From positions 1 through 6,656 of the forward strand of contig JAQVAJ010000086.1 in NCBI GenBank assembly GCA_028690885.1: 6,656 nt of DNA, in the 5' to 3' direction. Position 1 is the stretch's first letter, and each line of letters starts with the position of its first letter. The notes under the pieces were generated by a model. That model saw nothing but the letters and a program-made list of their open reading frames with translations. It was not told the origin of the DNA and did not search any database. The translations under genes and the position numbers were made by a program. This stretch comes from Clostridia bacterium (GTDB lineage: Bacteria; Bacillota; Clostridia; DUPQ01). Shown here in pieces: positions 1 through 5,259 of this stretch.

Positions 1-392
1 TATCAGGTTTGGCAGATGCAAAAATAAGATATATAGTTGATGATGTTGTTAAATTCGTAAGAAGAGAAATAAACAGAAACAGTAAATATGACATAATAAT
101 AATGGATCCGCCAACTTATGGACGTGGCCCAAAAGGCGAGATGTGGCAGGTAGAGGACAGTTTATACAATCTAGTGGAGTTATGTTTGCAGGTGATGAGT
201 GACTCTCCTATAGCTTTTCTTATTAACTCTTATGCATCAGATATTTCTATGACATCTATTGAAAATATTCTTAAAAAAACGGTTATGAATAAGTTTTCAG
301 GACAAACAAAATCATATGAGCTCGGACTAACCCAGTCTGATGGTAAACTTGTCTTGCCATGTGGATATACAGCAAGGTGGGAAAATGAATGA
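1..392 (+). CDS. Class I SAM-dependent methyltransferase, C-terminal part (5' end outside window)
   Basis: The reading frame is open from base 3 and continues off the left edge, so only about the last 130 residues are present. The TTG at base 9 is an internal Leu codon, not a start. The visible part has the late half of a Rossmann-type methyltransferase fold: an acidic strand end (IVDDVVKFV), then the motif IV strand IIIMDPPTYGRGPKGE with the DPP core at bases 105-113, which in this superfamily lies beside the SAM and target base. A closing LVLPCGYTARW strand follows. It resembles the Methyltrans_SAM group (PF10672), related to 23S rRNA cytosine and guanine methyltransferases, so an RNA substrate is likely, but the exact target cannot be read here. 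The stop overlaps the start of the pseudouridine synthase gene by ATGA, which suggests translational coupling and a shared RNA-modification role. Confidence 0.85.
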   Translation, partial: SGLADAKIRYIVDDVVKFVRREINRNSKYDIIIMDPPTYGRGPKGEMWQVEDSLYNLVELCLQVMSDSPIAFLINSYASDISMTSIENILKKTVMNKFSGQTKSYELGLTQSDGKLVLPCGYTARWENE

Positions 393-1048
393 ATATAATT
401 TATGAGGATAATCACATAATAGTCGTTATAAAAAAAGCTGACCAGCCTGTCATGCTCGATTCCTCAAATGATTATGATTTATTAACAGAAATAAAAGATT
501 ACATTAAAATTAAATACAACAAACCAGGTAATGTCTATACAGGCCTGGTACACAGGCTCGACAGACCTGTTGGGGGCGTTATGGTCTTTGCAAAAACATC
601 AAAAGCCGCTTCAAGATTAAGTAACAGTATTAGAAATATTGAGTTTGATAAAAAATATTATGCAGTTGTAAAGGGTATAATAAACCCTTTGGAAGCAACT
701 ATTGAAAATTGGATGTGTAAGGATGATCAAGAAAAAAAATCATATATATGTAATGAAGATACACCTAATGCAAAACTTGCAAAATTGAAGTATAAAGTTG
801 TTAAATCTGTTTCAGATATGTCACTGCTTGACATTGAATTATTCACTGGCAGGCATCATCAGATAAGAGTTCAGTTATCTAGTGCAGGTTATCCGATATA
901 TGGTGATATGAGATATGGAGATGGACCGAAAGGCCACATTGCATTATTTGCATATAGCTTAGGATTTATTCATCCGGTTACACAAAAACCTATGGTTTTT
1001 GAATGTGACCCTGATTACACCATCCCACCCTGGCCTCTGTTTAAATAA
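389..1048 (+). CDS. RluA-family RNA pseudouridine synthase, short form without S4 domain
   Basis: This 219-residue enzyme should convert specific uridines in rRNA or tRNA to pseudouridine in the cytoplasm. The signature GLVHRLDRPVGGVMVFAKTS contains the catalytic Asp at residue 58. The conserved Tyr motif (KKYYAVVKG, residues 88-96) and the TGRHHQIRVQL motif (153-163) are present. There is no N-terminal S4 RNA-binding domain, so its size matches the minimal RluA or TruC type. The target uridine is unknown, so no gene symbol is given. The N-terminal motif usually near NKPAGQPV reads IKKADQPV, with the Pro-Gly pair lost. An AAGGTGGGA ribosome binding site about 7-9 bases upstream supports the ATG at 389, which overlaps the methyltransferase stop by 4 bases. 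The 3' end overlaps the opposing TPR gene by 34 bases, and the C-terminal PPWPLF is a normal family ending. Confidence 0.93.
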   Translation: MNIIYEDNHIIVVIKKADQPVMLDSSNDYDLLTEIKDYIKIKYNKPGNVYTGLVHRLDRPVGGVMVFAKTSKAASRLSNSIRNIEFDKKYYAVVKGIINPLEATIENWMCKDDQEKKSYICNEDTPNAKLAKLKYKVVKSVSDMSLLDIELFTGRHHQIRVQLSSAGYPIYGDMRYGDGPKGHIALFAYSLGFIHPVTQKPMVFECDPDYTIPPWPLFK

Positions 1049-1881
1049 TCAATTTTTGTTTGAATTTCATCTTGTGTGACAGCAGTTAAACCACTAAATG
1101 GTTTTGAAAGAGCTTGTTTAAATAACCTAATAGCTTCTTCGTAATTGCCTTGTGAATGAGATACAAGCGCTGCATTGTAATACGCTTCAGGAAAACTGAC
1201 TGGCTCTTCTAGAAGCTCATCATACATTCTTCTGGCTCTATCTGAATCACCGAGTAGATAATATGTATATGCAAGATTATCTTTTACACCCTTACTGTTT
1301 GGATTGTACTGATACGCTTTCTTATTCAATTCTAAAGCCTTATTTAAATCATTTGAACATGTAAGTATTGTACCATACGATACATAAATACTGGTTGATT
1401 CAAAATCTTTTGTAATATCTTCAAATATTTGTATTGATTCTTCTATATTTCCCATTTTCCACAAAGCTAAAGCTTTATTTGAATGAAATGCTATAAACTG
1501 GTCCTCATTCATTTCTCTGTCTATATTCTGGTTAATGATTTCAAGAGATTTTTCGTATTTACTTGCTTTCAGAAGCATGTAAATGAATATATTTGCGGTA
1601 TCAATAGATGAATTCTTCATCTTATATGCCTTATATGCTGGTTTAAGAGCTTTCTGATAATCACCTTTTTTATCATAATATCCAGTAGCAATGAGTCTTA
1701 AATTCTCCAGTTTAAGATAAATGAATACAGCCATATATATTGTCAGAACTGCTCCGAACAATAGCCATTTACCTATGAGTGCGAAAACAAGGCAGATGAT
1801 TGGAAATGCTCCAAATAGTGCTATGTTTGTAATCAGTTTTTTATTATCTTTTAGCTTATTTTTTTTACTGTCTTTATTCAT
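1015..1881 (-). CDS. Membrane-anchored TPR-repeat protein
   Basis: The protein has a lysine-rich N-terminus, then two hydrophobic segments at about residues 17-36 and 39-57 that should form a membrane hairpin. About six tetratricopeptide-like helical pairs follow, roughly residues 64-258; the last four are clearest (for example NKALALWKMGNIEESIQIF and YYNAALVSHSQGNYEEAIRLF). TPRs bind proteins, so this is probably a scaffold at the membrane, with the repeats likely cytoplasmic by the positive-inside rule. No enzymatic motif is seen and the partner is unknown. An ATG at 1887 is possible, but the AAGAAGG site touches it. The ATG at 1881 lies 6 bases from that site and is the better start (288 residues). 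It overlaps the pyrG stop by 8 bases (ATGAATAA), so the gene is probably co-transcribed and translationally coupled with pyrG. Confidence 0.85.
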   Translation of the reverse strand: MNKDSKKNKLKDNKKLITNIALFGAFPIICLVFALIGKWLLFGAVLTIYMAVFIYLKLENLRLIATGYYDKKGDYQKALKPAYKAYKMKNSSIDTANIFIYMLLKASKYEKSLEIINQNIDREMNEDQFIAFHSNKALALWKMGNIEESIQIFEDITKDFESTSIYVSYGTILTCSNDLNKALELNKKAYQYNPNSKGVKDNLAYTYYLLGDSDRARRMYDELLEEPVSFPEAYYNAALVSHSQGNYEEAIRLFKQALSKPFSGLTAVTQDEIQTKIDYLNRGQGGMV

Positions 1882-3463
1882 CTTCATCCTTCTTTGAATA
1901 ATCTAGTGCTGCTTTTATAAAGGCTTTCATCAGTGGATGAGGATTTGTTGGACGTGACTTGAACTCTGGCTGATACTGTGTAAGTATATAAAAAGGATGC
2001 TGTTCAAGTTCCATAGCGTCAACAAGATTTTTATGCATACCGCTGACTTTTAAACCGTTCTTTTCCATTATACCAGTATATTCTGTATTTATCTCATATT
2101 TGTGCTTATGTCTTTCAGAAAATGGTTTGCAGCTTCCGTATATATTTGATAGTTTAGAATTTTTTACTGGATCGCATACATATCCGCCAAGTCTGGATTC
2201 ATTTTCATTGGAGGTTATAACATCATACTTAGTATTACTTTTAAACTCTGTACTATGTGCATCTTGCATATCACAAACATTTCTAGCAAATTCAATAACT
2301 GCAGTATGCATACCTAAGCATAGTCCCATATAAGGTATGTTATTTGTTCTAGCAAAATTAGCAGTTAATATCATACCCTCTATCCCTCTATCCTTAAAAC
2401 CGGCAGGTATTAAAATTCCACTTATATCTTTAAATACCTCAGCAACATTATCACTGTTAACATCGACTGGGTCAATCCACTTGATGTCAATAGTTGAATG
2501 ATTGTGGAAACCTCCATGCTTCAGTGCTTCGCATATAGATAAATATGACTCGTGGAATGCGACATACTGGCCAACAAGTGCGATTTTTACAGTCTTCTGA
2601 GGATTGTTTAATTCATAAATAATTTTATTCCATTCTGATAAATCCAGATTTCGTTTCTTTAAATTAAGCTTCTTGACAACTATATCAGCAAATCCCTCAT
2701 TAGCAAGAAGAACTGGGATTTCATATATGCTTGCTGCATCGATGTTTTCTATTACACAATCCGGTTCAACATCACAAAACAGCGCTATCTTATCCTTAAT
2801 AGCTCTTGATATATGTCTTTCGGACCTGCATACAATAATATCCGGCTGTATACCTAAACTTCTTAACTCTTTAACAGAATGCTGGGTTGGCTTTGTTTTC
2901 AACTCATCGGATATTTTTAAATACGGCAGAAGGGTAACATGCACATAAAGGACATTTTCATGACCCTTTTCAAGGCCAACCTGTCTTATTGCTTCCAAGA
3001 AAGGCTGCGATTCTATATCGCCTACAGTTCCGCCTATTTCAGTTATTGCAACTTGTACACCTTTTTCTTCAGCATTTTTGTATATTAAACTTTTTATTTC
3101 ATTTGTTATATGAGGAATGACTTGAATTGTTCCTCCTCTATATGCTCCAGCGTGCTCTCTGTTTCTTATAGTGTCATATATTTTACCAGCTGTAAAACTG
3201 CTTAAGTGATCAAGATTCTCATCTATAAATCTTTCATAATGTCCTAAGTCTAAATCTGTTTCGATACCATCTTCTGTAAGGTAAACTTCACCGTGCTGAT
3301 AAGGACTCATTATGCCAGGATCAACATTTATGTATGGATCAAATTTCTGCAGGGCTACTTTATACCCCATAGTTTTGAGTAATCTACCTAAAGAAGCGGC
3401 TGTTATGCCCTTACCCAATCCGGATACAACGCCGCCAGTTACAAATATATGTTTTATTGCCAT
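1874..3463 (-). CDS. pyrG: CTP synthase with a divergent glutaminase domain
   Basis: CTP synthase aminates UTP to CTP using ATP and, normally, ammonia released from glutamine. The synthase half is intact: P-loop GGVVSGLGKG (residues 10-19), metal-binding Asp72 in ETDLDLGHYERF, EIGGTVGDIES (Glu142) and UTP-binding KTKPTQ (189-194). One oddity there is Ile51 in DPGIMSPYQHG, where Thr is usual. The C-terminal class I glutamine amidotransferase half keeps the nucleophile Cys382 (GLCLGM), Glu406 and triad Glu500. It has His386 for the usual Gln, Gln498 for the catalytic His (QYQPEF instead of QFHPEF), PAGFK for PGGFG, Lys455 for Arg, and a shortened loop before RLGG. The length of 529 residues compares with about 535 for the family. 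The start at 3463 is preferred because MAIKHIFVTGG matches family N-termini; an ATG at 3475 lies about 7 bases from the predicted transcript start and has no ribosome binding site. It heads an operon with the TPR gene. Confidence 0.97.
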   Translation of the reverse strand: MAIKHIFVTGGVVSGLGKGITAASLGRLLKTMGYKVALQKFDPYINVDPGIMSPYQHGEVYLTEDGIETDLDLGHYERFIDENLDHLSSFTAGKIYDTIRNREHAGAYRGGTIQVIPHITNEIKSLIYKNAEEKGVQVAITEIGGTVGDIESQPFLEAIRQVGLEKGHENVLYVHVTLLPYLKISDELKTKPTQHSVKELRSLGIQPDIIVCRSERHISRAIKDKIALFCDVEPDCVIENIDAASIYEIPVLLANEGFADIVVKKLNLKKRNLDLSEWNKIIYELNNPQKTVKIALVGQYVAFHESYLSICEALKHGGFHNHSTIDIKWIDPVDVNSDNVAEVFKDISGILIPAGFKDRGIEGMILTANFARTNNIPYMGLCLGMHTAVIEFARNVCDMQDAHSTEFKSNTKYDVITSNENESRLGGYVCDPVKNSKLSNIYGSCKPFSERHKHKYEINTEYTGIMEKNGLKVSGMHKNLVDAMELEQHPFYILTQYQPEFKSRPTNPHPLMKAFIKAALDYSKKDEDE

Positions 3464-3479
3464 TCTCCACCCCATACGG

Positions 3480-3517
3480 TTTTTTTTATTTTACATCGCA
3501 AAGCACTTTTCTGTCAA
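3480..3517 (-). promoter_or_regulatory. Sigma-A promoter of pyrG with an A8 start region
   Basis: Read on the minus strand, a perfect -35 box TTGACA (3512-3517) and a -10 box TAAAAT (3488-3493) are 18 bases apart. Transcription should start near 3481, inside a run of eight A (3487-3480) that is followed directly by CC. The predicted leader is only about 18 bases, so there is no room for the attenuator or antiterminator hairpin found ahead of pyrG in Bacillus. Any CTP control would have to act at initiation. Confidence 0.75.
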
Positions 3518-3530
3518 CCAGATAAGAGCA

Positions 3531-3542
3531 TTTACTAGTAAA
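3531..3542. promoter_or_regulatory. Perfect 12-base palindrome between divergent promoters (candidate operator)
   Basis: TTTACTAGTAAA is a perfect palindrome centred at 3536/3537. Its centre is about 20 bases from the -35 box of pyrG on one side and about 20 bases from the -35 box of the zinc-ribbon gene on the other. Such a midpoint position suits a dimeric regulator acting on both promoters. The protein that might bind is unknown, and an AT-rich palindrome can arise by chance. Confidence 0.4.
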
Positions 3543-3556
3543 AAAAATGATAGCAG

Positions 3557-3585
3557 TTGATAAACGATTGATGTGCATATAGAAT
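3557..3585 (+). promoter_or_regulatory. Sigma-A promoter of the single zinc-ribbon membrane protein gene
   Basis: TTGATA (3557-3562) and TAGAAT (3580-3585) are separated by 17 bases and each matches the consensus at five of six positions. The predicted start is near 3592, giving a leader of about 20 bases with a GGAGGG ribosome binding site at 3603-3608. The promoter lies inside an 8-base inverted repeat, GTTGATAA at 3556-3563 and TTATCAAC at 3595-3602. Confidence 0.7.
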
Positions 3586-3611
3586 AATATTATGTTATCA
3601 ACGGAGGGATT

Positions 3612-4262
3612 ATGGCTCGAGTATGTAAAAACTGCGGTACTAAAAACAGTTTCGGCTCCAGATATTGTGAAGAATGCGGACAGAAGTTAGAAAGCAGTAT
3701 AGATATTGCTAATATAAAGAAACCTATTAAAGCAAGTAGGAAAATGATTATTTCTGTAGTTTTATTGGTAGTGTCAGTTATTCTTTTAATATTAGTTTTT
3801 AGTTCTTTTGGCAGTATGGATAATGTGCTGGATAAATATTTTCGCGGATTGCAAAAGAATGTTATCTCAGATTTTATAGAAGCGTTTCCACCACAGATAT
3901 CAAAATCATTTACTGCTAGTGTCACTGTAGGGGATATAAACTATGACGAATTTTTAAGAAGTTTTGACAAGCAGTATGCTGATTTCTATTCAGTTTACGG
4001 CCAAAGATTTAGAATAAGATATACAGTATCGATTAAAGAGCACTGGGCAATAGAGGAAGTATCAAAAGCAAAAGATCAGCTCTTTGATATGTGGAGGATA
4101 CCAAAAGCATCGGTGAAAGATATCATAACCGTAATATTGCAGGTTACTGTCAAAGGAGAAGGACAGCAACAGAATGCAACAGTAAGCATTGATATGATAA
4201 AAATAAGGGGAAAATGGTTCGTTTATCCTGATTATGATGCTTTTATGAACCCAATTAAATAA
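3612..4262 (+). CDS. Zinc-ribbon membrane protein with a C-terminal extracytoplasmic domain
   Basis: The 216-residue protein begins with a zinc-ribbon whose likely ligands are Cys5, Cys8, Cys19 and Cys22 (CKNCG and CEECG). A basic linker and one transmembrane helix at about residues 45-66 follow. The positive charges before the helix (KASRK) predict the ribbon inside and the rest outside. The outside part, about residues 70-216, starts DNVLDKYFRGLQKN and ends with a strand-like IDMIKIRGKWFVYPDY. This pattern recalls the NTF2-like or DUF4878-like domains common in clostridial surface proteins, but I cannot assign a family firmly. No catalytic motif is visible. The start is supported by a GGAGGG site 3-4 bases upstream and a good promoter. 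The gene diverges from pyrG and lies 88 bases before a second zinc-ribbon membrane protein gene. Its function is unknown; sensing or membrane organisation is a guess. Confidence 0.9.
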   Translation: MARVCKNCGTKNSFGSRYCEECGQKLESSIDIANIKKPIKASRKMIISVVLLVVSVILLILVFSSFGSMDNVLDKYFRGLQKNVISDFIEAFPPQISKSFTASVTVGDINYDEFLRSFDKQYADFYSVYGQRFRIRYTVSIKEHWAIEEVSKAKDQLFDMWRIPKASVKDIITVILQVTVKGEGQQQNATVSIDMIKIRGKWFVYPDYDAFMNPIK

Positions 4263-4279
4263 TAAATATTGATTGCTTA

Positions 4280-4328
4280 TTGAATATAATAATATAAGTG
4301 TGATATTATATTTATGAATAATATTCAC
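4280..4328 (+). promoter_or_regulatory. Candidate extended -10 promoter and overlapping inverted repeat
   Basis: TTGAAT (4280-4285) lies 18 bases before TATTAT (4304-4309), which is preceded by TGA, an extended -10 element (4301-4303). The start would fall near 4316. An imperfect inverted repeat, GTGATATTAT (4300-4309) and ATAATATTCAC (4318-4328) with one bulged base, covers the -10 box and the start site, where a repressor could bind. It is too AT-rich and lacks the T tail of a terminator. Read-through from the upstream gene is also possible. Confidence 0.5.
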
Positions 4329-4350
4329 ATTTAGAGAGGGGTAGCGCATT

Positions 4351-5160
4351 ATGAAATGTATAAATTGTGGTAATGAACTTGAAGAAAACGCTAAGTTTTG
4401 TCCAGCTTGCGGTACTGCTGTTGTAGAAGCAGAACCACCAAAAGAAAATATTGAACCTGAAAAACCTTCAGAAGAAAAACCAGCAGAAGAAAAAGCAGTA
4501 AATAAATGCAAAAATTGCGGAGCTGCACTTGAAGATGGTGCAAAATTCTGTCCGGTATGTGGAGCTACAACAGTCCCACAAGTTGTAGTTTGTCAAAATT
4601 GTGGAACGAAAATTGAACCAGGTATTAAGTTCTGTCCTTCATGTGGTACGCCTGCTCCAATGGGCCCTAATCCATCTTCCGCACCTGGAACAGGACCAGC
4701 ACCTTTTGCGCCTTTACCTAACATTGGTCCGCAGCAACAAGGTGCCAGCGCTAAACAGACATTTGAAAAGATAAGTAAAACACCTGATACAACATCAGAA
4801 TACGAAACTGACGATATTGAGTTGTTTAAACGAATTTCAATTGTTGCATATTTAGGTCTTTTGGTACTTATACCGATTTTATGTTTTCCTAAATCAAGAT
4901 TTACACGATTCCATTCAAATCAGGGACTCATACTTTTAATAGTTGAAGCGATTTTCTATTTAATTTTTGGAGCTATTAACTTGCTTGTAGCAGCTATTGG
5001 AGGTGTATTTGGAATAATCTTAATGATTCTTGTAGGCCTTATCACATTAGCCGGATCTGTTGTTGTGATTTATCTGATAGTTACTGGAATTATTAATGCA
5101 GCAAAAGGTAGAGCAAGAGAGTTGCCTTTGCTTGGAAAATTCAGAATACTTAAATATTAA
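4351..5160 (+). CDS. Triple zinc-ribbon protein with DUF4870-like membrane domain
   Basis: The 269-residue protein carries three zinc-ribbons, each built as CxxCG then about ten residues then CPxCG: Cys3/6/17/20, Cys53/56/67/70 and Cys81/84/95/98. An acidic Pro/Glu/Lys linker (26-50) separates ribbons one and two, and a Pro/Gly-rich linker (101-131) precedes the membrane part. The C-terminal half (about 160-250) has helices near 162-179, 191-212 and one or two between 216 and 248. The motif FTRFHSNQGLILLI and the ending GIINAAKGRARELPLLGKF are typical of DUF4870 (Tic20-like) membrane proteins. The role of this family is not established. The ribbons should lie in the cytoplasm and may bind protein or nucleic acid. 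An AGAGGGG ribosome binding site about 9 bases upstream supports the start. A strong terminator follows the stop after about 55 bases. Confidence 0.92.
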   Translation: MKCINCGNELEENAKFCPACGTAVVEAEPPKENIEPEKPSEEKPAEEKAVNKCKNCGAALEDGAKFCPVCGATTVPQVVVCQNCGTKIEPGIKFCPSCGTPAPMGPNPSSAPGTGPAPFAPLPNIGPQQQGASAKQTFEKISKTPDTTSEYETDDIELFKRISIVAYLGLLVLIPILCFPKSRFTRFHSNQGLILLIVEAIFYLIFGAINLLVAAIGGVFGIILMILVGLITLAGSVVVIYLIVTGIINAAKGRARELPLLGKFRILKY

Positions 5161-5215
5161 ATTAGTCTGTATTCCATTTAATATTTGAAACCCATGAAAT
5201 AAGTAAATTCTAATT

Positions 5216-5243
5216 AAAAAGGATGGTTTACCCATCCTTTTTT
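5216..5243. terminator. Bidirectional rho-independent terminator
   Basis: GGATGG (5221-5226) pairs with CCATCC (5232-5237) around the 5-base loop TTTAC. The stem is extended by A5 on the left and T6 on the right (5238-5243). Read on the plus strand it ends the zinc-ribbon/DUF4870 gene. Read on the minus strand the stem is followed by TTTTTAATTAG, so it also serves the convergent FAD oxidoreductase gene. Confidence 0.9.
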
Positions 5244-5259
5244 ATATGTTGTTTGAAAT

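Noticed and set aside
9..11. TTG at base 9 as the start of a short 127-residue methyltransferase
   Set aside because: The frame is open upstream to the window edge and the preceding residues (SGL) fit the methyltransferase fold, so the gene simply begins outside the window.
2100..2948. Plus-strand open frames opposite pyrG
   Set aside because: They are antisense to strongly conserved PyrG codons and have no family resemblance.
1874..3463. pyrG as a decaying pseudogene
   Set aside because: The frame is full length with no stop or frameshift, the synthase motifs are intact, and it has a strong promoter. Altered glutaminase residues alone do not make a pseudogene.
3464..3500. A riboswitch or attenuator ahead of pyrG
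   Set aside because: The predicted leader is about 18 bases, too short for a structured element.
3556..3602. GTTGATAA and TTATCAAC as DnaA boxes
   Set aside because: Each differs from TTATCCACA at two positions, and there is no box cluster, dnaA or dnaN gene nearby.
3590..3925. Minus-strand open frame opposite the first zinc-ribbon gene
   Set aside because: It is a shadow of the transmembrane and ribbon coding region and contains no motif of its own.
4300..4328. The AT-rich dyad as a terminator for the upstream gene
   Set aside because: The stem is almost entirely A/T with a bulge, and no T run follows.
4062..4511. 149-codon open frame on the minus strand across the two zinc-ribbon genes
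   Set aside because: It lies opposite two well-supported genes and their promoter gap, shows a low-complexity composition and has no recognisable domain.
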